Below, piece by piece: positions 22,985 to 34,140 of a stretch of DNA of 64,000 nt. The notes below the pieces were generated by a model, which worked only from the letters and a program-made list of their open reading frames with translations, was not told the origin of the DNA and did no database searches. Made by a program: the position numbers and the translations under genes. The stretch covers positions 4,221,001 to 4,285,000 of the forward strand of contig BSBM01000125.1 of assembly GCA_027924585.1 (NCBI GenBank). Direction: 5' to 3'. Positions within the stretch are counted from its first letter, which is position 1. Every line of letters starts with the position of its first letter. Source of the stretch: Larix kaempferi (taxonomy: Eukaryota > Streptophyta > Pinopsida > Pinales > Pinaceae).

Positions 22985-24400
22985 TCAGTGACTATATCAC
23001 TCCCCCTTTCAAGGAGGGTCCTTTTGAACTACACCAAGCTTGTCTCAGAAATACTCAAATTTCACTCGCGACAGAGGTTTGGTCAATATATCAGCAATTT
23101 GTTCCTTAGTGCTCACATACTCGAGCTTAATAGCTCCTCTCTGCACCATATCTCGTAAATAAAAATATCAGATCTCTATGTGTTTTGACTTATCGTGGAA
23201 TACTGGATTTTCTGTAATCTTAATACAACTTTGATTGTCACACATGATCACAATGGGATTCATTTCTAAGTCAAAAACTCCAGATAATAGTTTCTGAAGC
23301 CACACTACTTCACAACTAGCAAAGCAGGCAGCTATATATTATCCTTCAACAGTACTGAGAGCCACACTAGATTGTTTCTTGCTGAACCATGAGATCATGG
23401 CAGATCCAAGACCATAACATCCACTTGATGTACTCTTTCTGTCTGAAACACTTCCTGCCCAATCAGAATCTGAGTAACCATGTAATCTGAGTTCATGACT
23501 TCCAAGATAATATAGACCAAAATCTAATGTACCCTTTAGATACCTCATTACATGCTTTGCATCTATTAAGTGAACCTTTCTAGGTTCTACTAGATACTGA
23601 CTGAGGGTATTTACAACAAAGCATATATCTGGTATGGTATTTGTTAAATACATCAATGACCCAATGATTTGTCTATATAGAGTTATATCCACTAATTCTG
23701 ATGAGTCATTAACTAATAACTTCAAGTTGGAGTCCATGGGAATGGCCATGGCTTTACACTCCAACATATCGAATCTTTTTAGAATCCCCATAGCATACTT
23801 TCCTTGATTTAGAAAGATTCGTTTTGGTTCTTGCCATACTTCTAGACCTAAGTAGTGCATTAATCCGACATCTTTCATCTTGAATTATGAAGAAAAATTC
23901 TTCTTGCATTCGATAATTTGATTCTCATTTCCTATTAGAAATAGATCATCTACATACAAGAGTGATATAATAGGTTCATCATCCATAACTTTGAGGTAAA
24001 GATTAGGATCAGCTTTACTCTTGGTAAAGCCCATGCTTGTTAAGAAATTGTCAATCCTTTTGTACCAAGCTCTGGGAGCTTGTTTCAATCCATACAAAGC
24101 CTTTTTCAGCTTGCATACATGTGTTCTTCAATCTTTAACCTCAAATCCTTGTGGTTGTTCTATGTACACTTCTTCTTCAATCACACCATTCGGGAAGGCT
24201 GTCTTAACATCCATCTGGTGTAATTTTCACTTCATCATAGATGCAAGTGCCATGATAGTTCTAATTGAAGTGTACCTAGAAACTGGTGCAAATGTTTCTT
24301 CATAGTCAATTCCCTCTTTCTAAGAGAATCCGATGGCTACAAATCTTGCCTTATATTTTTCAATGCTACCATCTGCTGCATGTTTTATCTTGAATATCCA
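22985..24400 (-). pseudogene. Copia-2 reverse transcriptase and RNase H
   Basis: RT reads [19 protein letters not shown] and [12 protein letters not shown] with the YVDD site. The frame at 23878-23339 holds GSLMYLTNTIPDICFVVNTL, then RNase H with YSDSDWAGSVSDRKSTSSG and SSVALSTVEG, where a stop replaces the AEY that normally follows. The remaining RNase H C-terminus, to about 22985, is readable in pieces (MCDNQSCIKI, FHDKSKHIEI). At least four stops are present. Confidence 0.88.
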
Positions 24401-25822
24401 TTTGGAAGAAACCACACTTTTATCTTTTGGTTTGGGAACTATATCCCAAACATCATTTTTCATTATTGACTTGTATTATTTTGTCATTGTTTCTACCCAC
24501 TCTTTCTTCTGAGCTGCCTCTTCATAGCTAGTAGGTTGTTGATCCACAAAATCACACATCAAGGCCACATAGTTGGATACTAGCTTTGGTTTCTTTCTTT
24601 CTCTAATGGAGCCTTCATGAGCTCCATATTTTTCAGCTCCTTGAATAATGTCTCTAGCCCATGCTGGCCTTCTTTTCTAGATAAATTTGTAATGGGGTGT
24701 TCTTGTGGTTCTAGCATGTCATGGTCCTCTGGTGCATCATCTTCAGGGATGGGTACAGCTTCTGTGATTCTAGGAGGTGTATATTCTTCATAGATTTCTT
24801 CAAGTTGGCACTTCCTAGATTTCTTGAGAGCGGCTTCTTCATCAAATGTTACATCTCTACTTATTTCCATATGATGAAAACTAGGTATGTAAATTCTGAA
24901 AGCTTTGGATGATTCACAATATCCAACAAATATTCCCTTCTTACCAGAGGGATCCGGCTTGGTTCTCTTTTCTTTTGGAATGTGAATGTACACTAGACAT
25001 CCAAATATTTTGAGATGGCTTACCTCAGGCTTCTTTCCTGTGAATACTTCTTCTGGTGTCTTGAATTCAAGAGCACTATGGGATAGTCTATTTTGTACGT
25101 AGACTACTGTCTTAGCTGCTTCATCCCATAGATACATGGGTAATTCTTGGTCATGTATCATAGTTTTTACAGCTTCCATGATGGTTCTATTCTTTCTTTC
25201 AGCAACCCCATTTTGTTGGGGATTGTAGGGAGTGATTAGTTCCCTCTTGATTCCAGCTTCCTTACAAAAGTCTTTAAAGTCCTTTGAAGTATATTCTCCT
25301 CCATTATCTGTTCTGAGAATCTTGATTTTCTTTTCTGAGTGATTTTCTATTAAGGCCTTGAACTCATTGAATTTCCCAAAGACTTCATTCTTTCCTTTTA
25401 GAAAGTATATCTAAGTCTTCCTTGAATAATCATCAATGAATGTGAGATAGTATTCAAACCCACTTAGGGATGTGGTGGGCATTGGTCCACATACATTTGA
25501 ATGTATTAACCCCAGAATGTTCTTAGTTTTTGTTTCACTCTTTGGATAAAGGTTCTTGACATTCTTCCCTTTTTCACATCCTTTGCATGAGCCATTATGA
25601 TCAATCTTCAAGTCTAGCAGTCCTATAACTACCTTGCTTACATAGGGTAGGGATTTGTAGTTAATGTGGGATAGTCTTCTATGCCATATCTCATTGGGGC
25701 TAGAGGTTTCATGAGCAAGGGCAACTTCTGGATGTCCCTTGAGCTTATAGAGACCTCCTTCCTCTTCACCAATGACAATTGCATCTTCAATTGATTTTCG
25801 TTTGGGCCACATAAGTACTTGT
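24401..25822 (-). pseudogene. Copia-2 integrase region
   Basis: The HHCC domain (IWHRRLSHINYKSL, CKGCEKGKNVKNL) and the core start (FIDDYSRKT) are at 25812-25411. The core continues in broken frames with SDNGGEY and NPQQNGVAERKN types of words. 25179-24580 reads PMYLWDEAAKTVVYVQNRLS, KIFGCLVYIHIPKEKR and GIFVGYCESSKAFRIY, the usual C-terminal part. The gene is cut at 25822 by the insertion of Tat-N. Confidence 0.88.
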
Positions 25823-26567
25823 TGTTAACACCCAAAAAGTGTTCACTACCTCATCTACCTCATTACGTGGCTCATTTGTCCGTTTTCCTACCATATTTCC
25901 CTTAAAAACCCTAAAAATCCCACTAAAAATCCTCCAAAAGGCCTAAAATGCCTCCAAAAGGCCACAAAACCATAAAAAAAACCTCAAAAAGGCTAAAAAA
26001 CCCCTTTTTCCTCCAAAAATATCCAAAATTCCTCTAAAATAGCAAAATCCCTCTAAAAAGGGAATAAAAAATATAAAATAATGAGGAAAAAGAGGAAAAA
26101 ACCCTATACAACTGCCCTAAACCATATGGTTCCCAAAACCATGGGCCAACACTCCACCACCAAAAAACTATAAATAGGTGATGGAGACCCCTTATTTCAC
26201 ATCCACAATCAAGTATACCCTTACTCTGCCAAAATCTCTCTTGAAACCCTAGCTCACCATTGAGCCACTTTAACCTCGAGAGCCCCTTTTGGCCCATTTC
26301 CACCATTGGAGAAAGAGAAGGAGCACGTTGGAGCTTGGAGCAACCCTCTTGGACATTGCAAGAGCTTCACCAACCTTCACATTGGAGGTAATATTAATAC
26401 AAAAACCTTTATTTACATCTTGTTGTTTATGTTTCATGCACATGTTTTAGAGTAGTTTACATTTATGTTTTAGCTTAATAATTTACATTTACTGAACTGC
26501 TACTAAGGAGTCCATTCTCCTTAGTAGGTGCTCATTTGCACAAGCTAGGGGTAAAACCCTAGCTACA
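25823..26567 (+). repeat. Tat-N 5' LTR
   Basis: 745 bp, TGTTAACACCC to AGCTACA. TATAAATA at 26169-26176 is a likely promoter TATA box, and transcription would start about 30 bp downstream. The first third is rich in CTAAAAA and CCAAAAGG words. The 12-bp palindrome AACCATATGGTT lies at 26120-26131. Confidence 0.93.
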
Positions 26568-26571
26568 GTTT

Positions 26572-26581
26572 TGGCGACTCC
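26572..26581 (+). promoter_or_regulatory. Primer binding site of Tat-N
   Basis: TGGCGACTCC lies four bases after the LTR. The same ten bases follow the 5' LTR of Tat-R. An Arg-tRNA-type primer site of this form is what I recall for Ogre elements; the tRNA assignment needs a tRNA comparison. Confidence 0.8.
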
Positions 26582-26639
26582 CCTATGTTTGAATTTCTGG
26601 TTACAATTTTTAATCTTTTTTCTGTTCGGTTGTACCTTT

Positions 26640-27310
26640 CAGTCGCAGTATACCGCGTTTTTTCCCCCAACAGTCGCGTCCCGACCGCGTCTTTCAGGCA
26701 CTTACCTACGACCCAACCGCGGCTCTCAGACTATTTCTAGTGACCTGCCGACAGCTTTCAGTCTGTTACCTGCGATTCGGCCGTGGCTATTAGCCTGTTT
26801 GATCCAGTCTAACTGTGGCTATTTCCCTGTTTTCGGCGTCCCTCCTACGGCTTTCGGCCAGTTTCCCGCAACCCGCCGGCGCCTTTAAGCGTCTTTCCTG
26901 CGTCCCGCCTACGGCTTTCGGCCAGTTTCCCGCAACCCGCTGGCGCCTTTCGGCATCTTTCCTGCGTCCCGCCTGCGGCTTTCAGACAGTTTCCCGCAAC
27001 CCACCGGCGCCTTTCGGCGTCTTTCCTGCGTCCCACCTGCGTCTTTCGGCCAGTTTCCCGCAACCCGCCGGTGCCTTTCGGCGTCTTTCCTGCGTCCCGC
27101 TTGCGGCTTTCCGCCAGCTTCCCGCAAACCGCCGGTGCCTTTAGGCGTCTTTCTTGCGTCCCGTCTGCGGCTTTCAGCCAGTTTCCCGCAACCCGCCTGC
27201 ACCTTTCGGCGTTTTTCCTGCATCCCGACTGCGTTTTTCAGCCCAGAACCTGCAACCCGCCTGCGACTGTTCATCTGTTTTCCGCGGTCCGACCGCCCAG
27301 ATTTGCCCAA
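26640..27310. repeat. GC-rich 64-bp minisatellite in the Tat-N leader
   Basis: CTGCGTCCCGCCTGCGGC, TTTC, CCCGCAACCCGCCGGCGCC and TTTCGGCGTCTTTC recur every 64 bp, with about six clear units between about 26870 and 27250 and decayed units on both sides. Each unit consists of two related 32-bp halves. Open frames on both strands across it are repeat artefacts. Confidence 0.88.
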
Positions 27311-27559
27311 AACCCGCAGTCTGATTTTCTAAAATTTTTTCCCTGTTTTGAACCTAGAAGTTTGCTGCACTATTTTCTTCACCAGCACAGCCCTCTGTCC
27401 TACTGCAGCCACCCTTGCTTACAGCATTTTTCTGCAGTTTTTATATCTGTTTCATTTACAGAATCGTTTTTACATTTTCAACACTTTACATTGGAAAAAG
27501 AAAATTGTGCATTTTAAAAGTTCATTTCTGTATTGTTATTTCTAGATAGAAAGTTTCCC

Positions 27560-28480
27560 TCCCTAGTGGCACTTTCTCCTTGGGTTCATCATCATCTCAT
27601 GAGCACACACTCTGTCACATAATTCAAGTGAGCCTTAAAAAACTATCTAACTCAACCAATAATCTAACCCCACTTGGGGAACACAAAAGAATCTTTGTAG
27701 TTAGGTAGGATCGGGGGGATAGGCTTCCAATAACACCCCTCGGTTACTTACACTCGAGACATAGTTGTTGTCCAAATAGGGAACCAAAATCCCCTAGTAC
27801 TTTTTGGCATGGTCACAACCAGTTTACCAGAGGGCCTCTCCCCTAGGAGGGTTGAAGTCGCGATACTGGTTCCGTAGGCCTGAGTGGAATACCGCACTCC
27901 ATTCAGTAACCGAAGGGCTACCTTTCGCAGTTCTCGGGATATCCCTGTATTGGGGTATTGCGGTAAAAGGACCAAACGGTAGATTCACCTTTCTGGACGT
28001 GTCATGAACGGGGTATCTTAGTTTCCATTCTTCTAGGATTGACTACCCGGTGTCCCTCCCGGTAGGGGGACATCTTAGCCACTTGGCTTTCCTATTCATA
28101 TTGTCTGACTTGGATTTCATCACCTTGCAGAGGATATGTCTAGTTGAGTCAGAATACTTTTAGTTAGGTGTTTGCATGCTCCCTTACCTCCCTTTGGTCT
28201 AGTGAGTTCACCATTTTTTATTTTTAGGAAACCTGCTTCTTGTTGGTATTCTGACCATTTTGTTGGTACTCCACCTATTGTAGCACATCTATTACAGTGG
28301 GCGTTTTGAGTTGGTTGTTGGCCTGAGTGCCTTGTTTTTGAGCTCTCCTTCTGCACACTCGGTTGCATTAGGGTTTTTTGAGCTATTTTTTTACTCACCT
28401 CAACCCACAGAGTTTCGACACCATCTGTCACCATTGAGTCCCCGAGACATTCTCGGCACCTCAGGGGCGAGCCCCCACAA
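27560..28480 (+). other. Tat-N leader segment collinear with Tat-R
   Basis: No gene is seen. From about 27770 to 28400 the sequence is collinear with the reverse complement of 60630-61280 in Tat-R. Shared words include GGGAACYAAAATCC, ACGTGTCATGAA, GACTTGGATTTCATCACCTT and TTCTGCACACTCGG. GAATACCGCACTCCA occurs in both. The LTRs of the two elements are not similar to the eye, so this leader is better conserved than its surroundings. Confidence 0.8.
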
Positions 28481-28555
28481 CATGGTTCACTTGACACCAC
28501 CCGTCATCACCACAGATCATCATCACTTGATACCACTTATCACAGATCTAGAGCC

Positions 28556-30514
28556 TTGTCACTTGACTCCACTCGTCAATGGCATAGGACTTCATCACCA
28601 GATATTGACGCCCCTTACTTTACCTTCGATTCTGAAGAAGAGTCTGAGAACCCTATTTACACTGCCCCTACTAGCCCCATGGTTAGCGTGACTTCCACTC
28701 CTTTCGTTGTAGGGACCATTGGTGACACATCCACCACTACACCAGTTACCACACCTGCTCTGGTAATGCCCTCGATGGGGGCCACATCCACCATCCCGAT
28801 CACCATTCCCATTCCCGTAGCTGGCATACATACCACCACTCCACCAGTAACTCACACTACCCATGGTGGTGCAGGCCCATCCTATACTACCTTAGTTCCC
28901 CCACTTGGGGGCAACATTCCCAACCCTGCACCTCTACTGGGGGGCATGGGCCCCAACTTCGTCCAACCCACTCCTATGTCACATCCTTCTTCCAGTCTGC
29001 CATTCATGGCTAGCCTCAACCTACCTGATCTAGCCAGACTGACCAACGACCCTATCCGACACGACCCTGCGTGGCCTCATATGCCCACCAAGCTCCCCTC
29101 TTACATCCCTAAGTTCGAGGGCAAGGCAGGTGAGGACCCACAAAACCATATCGTGTCCTTCCATCTATGGTGTTCCTCCAACTCCATAGTGGATGACTCT
29201 ATTCGCCTTCGTCTGTTACAACGCACCTTCACTGGCTCTGCAGCCAAGTGGTATATCGAGCAACCCCACGGGACCCATGCCACCTTTACTTCCCTTGCCT
29301 CGACCTTCCTGTAGTTCTTCCAGTTGCCTGTCTGCTATGACGCGGGCATTGAGATCCTCCTATATTCCAGAAAAAACACGGCCACCCACATAACAGACCA
29401 CATTCATGAGTCGCGTAGACGTCATAGCTTATGCAAGATCAAATTAGACGACCGTATCTTCCTAGATTGGTTCCTCAAGTCCCTTCTGCCTATCATTGCT
29501 AAGGATGTAGCTTTCAAAAGACCCCAGTCTGAAGAAGAGGCCATCCTTAAGGCACAGCAATTCGACCTTATTTATGCCCAGTCGGGCTACCTATATACCA
29601 TTATACCTGACGCACCTCGCGGCGAGTCCTCCCAACACGATGTGTCGGGGGCATCCCACGCTGCAGATGGCATCATTGGCTGGGTTTCTTTGCATCCCCA
29701 ACCCTTTTCCATAGCACGTCCTACCCCGGGCCCCGACCTTTCACGGGATACCTCACAGTCTAGGGCTACCAACTCATATGCTCCTATGACACATCGCCAT
29801 CATTCCCATGGGCCCACCTGTCCACCTCAGTGCTTTGGTCATGCACCCCTTGCTTACAACCCCCCGGTCGCACCTCAGCCCTATTACCACCAGCAGGCGA
29901 CACCAGCTCTTGCGCCTCCTCAGGCCCAACCCACTTATTACCACCAGCAGGCTGCACCAGCTCCTGCGCCTTCCCAAACCCAACCAGCTTATTACCCACC
30001 ACAGGCAGCCCCTGCGGCAAACCCACAACCAGCTCCGCAGACATATCAGCAGCCTCCTCAAGGTTCCGCACTTGCGCAGCCTCCACCTAAATATCACCCA
30101 CCACAACCTGCTCCCGCACCTGCACAACCTCAAAACCCACCTGCTGCTCAAGGGCAAGTTTACGCCCAAAACAACCCGCAGCAAAACTAGAACAACCAAT
30201 GTAACCAGGGCCAACAAAATCGCGGCAAGGGCCGTAATCGTGGGAACAACCAACCTACAGACCAAGGTGGTCAACCGGCTAATCCCCCAGACAACAACAA
30301 CGCGGCCCCCGCTAACCAAAACCCTGATCGCCCACCCAAACAGGCTAAAAACCCTAATTTGAGAACGAACCATCCTTGTTCTATCTGCGGGGTCTATGGC
30401 CACTACACACATACTTGCCCACATTTGGAGCAATCTCGGCAACTTTGGGTTGATGATGCCCATCGCCAAGGACATGCAGCTCCTCAAGCGCAGCCCAACC
30501 CCCCACAACCTTAG
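28556..30514 (+). pseudogene. Tat-N gag
   Basis: The frame is open from upstream of 28556 and the true start is not clear. The Gag domain is at about 29040-29560 (LPSYIPKFEGKAGEDPQNHI, WCSSNSIVDDSIRLRLLQRT, AAKWYIEQP). TAG codons interrupt at 29312, 30188 and 30512. A Pro/Gln-rich region at about 29870-30060 has an 18-residue repeat (YYHQQAxPAxAPxQxQPx). A zinc knuckle, CSICGVYGHYTHTC, is at 30377-30418. Gag would form the particle and bind RNA. The protease frame continues without a shift. Confidence 0.88.
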
Positions 30515-33500
30515 CAGCCACCTTTGGTGCTGCAATACCCCTTACCAACCCAAGGCATGGTGAACACTCAGCCATTGGCCCCCCCTCAATCCAACGTGCA
30601 ACCCCAACAACAACATATCACATACGCCGCTCCTGATCAACCCATGTTTGACTCAGGTACCCACCACTTGTTGATGAGGTCTTCTGCTGATGTCAACCTC
30701 CAGACCTGTCGGAACCAATATGGCTCCACCTCTGAAGCCCCTCCCACTGATAAAACCCCTAAAGCTCATCCCACTTATCAAGCGTTATGTATGCCTCCTC
30801 CTCCGGTAGATGGCGCTTCCAAAGCAGCTCGTTTCCCACTTCACCATATCAACAACAACCCCAATGTGCGCGCTGCGTCAAACTACAACATTGTAGATGA
30901 CCTAGCCCAATCTCCCGCAGCCATGTCTGCGTTAGAAGTCTTGAAGAACTACCCTTCCCAGCGCAAGACTTTACTCTCATCCATTGGGGCTATTGACCCA
31001 AATGATTCGAATTTGATGTCATTTGATTTGGACCAGTCCGAACCACGCCTGCCTTCCACCTTAGCATTCCAAGTTTTTGTTTTCGTTCGGAATCTTGTCA
31101 TCCATCGATGCATCATCGATGAAGGTGCCTCCACATGTGTTATGTCTACATTCGTATGGCAGAAGTTGGGATCCCCTACCCTTCAACAGTCCACCACTGC
31201 ATTACGCGCCTACGATGGTCGTTCGGCTCAGCCCCAAGGTCTCCTAGCCAATGTCCTCGTCCAATTAGGTGGTAAAACCGTCCTCATCGATATCGAGGTC
31301 ATCAACGCCCAGCTTGATTACAACCTCTTACTCGGTCGCAGCTACATGTATGCTATGCAGGCGGTAGCTTCCTCTGTCTTTCGTACCATGATGTTGCCCC
31401 ATGATGGACGCATGGTCAAGATCGACCAACTCACTTACTATGATCCAAATTCCCCCGCTGCACCCGAAAATGTTCTCCCCATGGTTGAACAACCTGTTAA
31501 TGGTGCCGCTACCTCGTTTGTTTCCTCCTTGGGACCTGGAGTTTACTCAGACCCGCCGATGACATCCACCTTCCAATCCATTCCGCCCCCGTCATCTATG
31601 CCCAAAGTGTCTGACTTATGTACCCTTTCCCACGATAACCAACCAACTACCAATCAGCCACCCTTGTTTCCTAAACCACCACTGGTACCTAGCCACATTG
31701 GTGTTACACCTATCCATACAATCCCCTTCCTAGTCCCTCCATCGGGAGTAGTAAGTGCCCCGGTTATGGCTACCCTTAGCCTTCCTGGGCTAACCTTGGG
31801 ATTACCCGTCTGGTATCTTTCGCCTCCCGTTCCCCCGCCGACACCAAGCATCATCCTCCAACAGGTGCAACCCATGGCTACTACCACTCAGCCACCCCCC
31901 AGTGTCTCTACCCCATCATCCTCCACGAATCCCCCTCCTACTCCCAAACCCACTGGGGGCAGAGGTCCCCAACCTTACACTGCTGTACCACCTCCCAAGA
32001 CAGTAAAAACCCCCCCAGTATTTCGTGCTCCTCCCAAATGCTCATTGTGTGACGAGTTAGGCCATGCGACTCACCAATGTCCACAGTTACGTGCATTACA
32101 GGAACACATGCAGATGCTCGACGATGACCCTAGTTTCCCGGTTGTCAAACTAGATCCCACTCCCAAACCTAAAGATAAATCACTGCTCACTAACCACCCC
32201 TGTGCCATATGCGGTATTTACGGGCACTACTCACATCACTGTCCTGATCTCCCCGATTATAGAGCAGCTCTCTATGAGATGAACAATCTGGATCTTGAGA
32301 CGGCACCTACCACTATTGAAGAGATTCACCCCCCGTTCTCACCCCCATCCGGGGAGGTCAACACCATTTACATGATCTCTTCCACTACCATTCCCACGTC
32401 AACCGATTTGACGGCCCAAAATTTCCGTACTGATGAGGAGATTCTTGAGGCATTCACTGCCCCGGAGTATCCCTGGGATGACATGCACCATCGTTCGTAT
32501 TTCCTCCCAGAAGCATCTTCCTCTAGCACCGCTACCCAATTTGCGGTTGAATCCAAAGAATTCCTTCCCACTAAGGTCGACTGGTTCAAGGACCCTATTC
32601 CTGCTCCTGATGCCTTCGAAGAAGGTAACATGGCTAACATCTCACCTGTCATCCAAATTGATATCACTGCCCTCGGAAGTGCCCCTGAACTCATCACTTT
32701 AGGAGCCTTCTGCAGTAAGCAAGAGATTGAGGAATACACTAACCTCTTCAGAGAGTTCCGTGATGTCTTTGCCTGGTCCTATACCAAAATTCCTGGTCTT
32801 GACCCCACCATTATAGAGCACCACATTGACACATGGCCTGATGTACCCCCCGTCCGTCAGAAACAGCGTCCCATTCATCCCTCAAAGCTCCCAGCTGTCA
32901 AAGCAGGGATTGAGAAACTACGCAAGGCAGGATTCATTTATCCTATTGCCTATACCACATGGGTTTCAAACCCCATCCCCGTTAACAAAAAACAATGCAC
33001 CATTCGAGTATGCACTGACTTCCATGATTTAAACCGTGCTTGTCCCAAGGACAACTTCCCCACGCCATTTATTGACCAGCTCATTGATGCATGTGCGGGA
33101 CATGGAGTCCTCTCTTTCATGGATGGTTTTTCTGGGTACAACCAGATTCAGATTCGTAAGGAAGACCAGTACAAAACTTCCTTTACTACCCCATGGGGTA
33201 CCTTTGCCTATCGCGTCATGCCTTTCGGCCTCAAAAATGCTGGTGCCACCTTCCAGTGGGCCATGACCTATTGCTTTCACGACTTGGTCCATATCCTGCT
33301 AGTCTATCTTGATGATCTTACAGCTCATTCCCGGAAACGATCAGACCACCTTAACGACCTTCGGCAAGTTTTTCTGCGTTGTCGCAAATACCAAATCCGC
33401 TTGAACCCACACAAGTGTGTCTTTTGCGTTCCGGCAGGCCGATTGTTGGGTTTCATTGTTTCCCAGAAAGGACTTACTATTGATCCCCTGAAAGTCCAAG

Positions 33501-33733
33501 CCATCTTAGACCTTCCCGCTCCTCGCACGCTCCGGCAGCTACAAAGTCTGCAGGGGCGATCCAATTTCGTTCGACGCTTTGTCCCTGATTACGCCACTAC
33601 CGTTCATGGTTTCTTACGCCTACTCCGCACCCACATACCCTTTGTCTGGGATGAGCAAGCAGAAGCCGCATTCGAAGCCCTCAAGAAAGCTCTCATGCAA
33701 GCTCCCTTGATCTCACCTTTGGATTTCTCTTAG
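30515..33733 (+). pseudogene. Tat-N protease and reverse transcriptase, with extra zinc knuckles
   Basis: Over 1000 open codons. Protease is at about 30930-31480: LEVLKNYPSQRKTLLSSIG, then active site IIDEGASTCVM (DEG), QLGGKTVLIDIEV, LDYNLLLGRSYMYAM. A proline-rich linker of about 200 residues contains two further CCHC knuckles, CSLCDELGHATHQC (32039-32080) and CAICGIYGHYSHHC (32211-32242), absent from Tat-R. RT follows from about 32740: FAWSYTKIPGLDPTIIEHHI, FMDGFSGYNQIQIRKEDQYK, VYLDDLTAHS. The frame ends at TAG 33731 within the RT-RNase H connection. Confidence 0.92.
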
Positions 33734-34140
33734 GACTTCATCCTCTACGTCTTGGCATCCGAGCACGCTGTGTCTGGAGTCTTGGTTCAAGAAGACGTCT
33801 CCCACCAAGAGCATGTCATTTACTACGTTATCCAGACCTTGTCTGGTCCCCCCCTATGTTACCCATATGAGGAGTGACTAGCCCTAGCTGTGGTCTTTCC
33901 CGTCCAAAAACTGCGACACTATATCTTACTTAGTCATACCACAATCATTGCTGACTCCAACCCCATGGTCTATCTCCTAAATCGGTAGCTACTGCAAGGT
34001 CGTGTTGCTAAATGGGTCATTATCCTCCAGGAATATGACCTCACTTTCCGAACACCTAAGAGCACTAAAGCCCTTGCGCTTTCCCAGCTCATCACTGATC
34101 TACCTTCCCTTCTCCCGGCCCCAGAAATCTCCGACGAGTT
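33734..34140 (+). pseudogene. Tat-N first RNase H (Ty3 type)
   Basis: DFILYVLASEHAVSGVLVQE and VFPVQKLRHYILLSH are the RNase H blocks that follow the RT connection in Ty3 elements, as in Tat-R (DYILYLAASISTIGMVLVEE). The frame is that of gag and RT but has TGA at 33875 and TAG at 33986. The second of these aligns with Gln in Tat-R. Confidence 0.82.

Noticed and set aside
26845-27310. Overlapping open frames on both strands in the leader of Tat-N
   Set aside because: They follow the 64-bp minisatellite, whose length keeps or shifts frame by unit; they have no homology outside the repeat.
26640-27310. CRISPR-like regular repeats
   Set aside because: Units are contiguous 64-bp copies with no unique spacers, in a plant retrotransposon leader; it is a minisatellite.
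29774-30535. 253-codon open frame on minus inside Tat-N gag
   Set aside because: It mirrors the Pro/Gln-rich repeat of gag on the other strand, is Leu/Arg-rich and has no counterpart in Tat-R.
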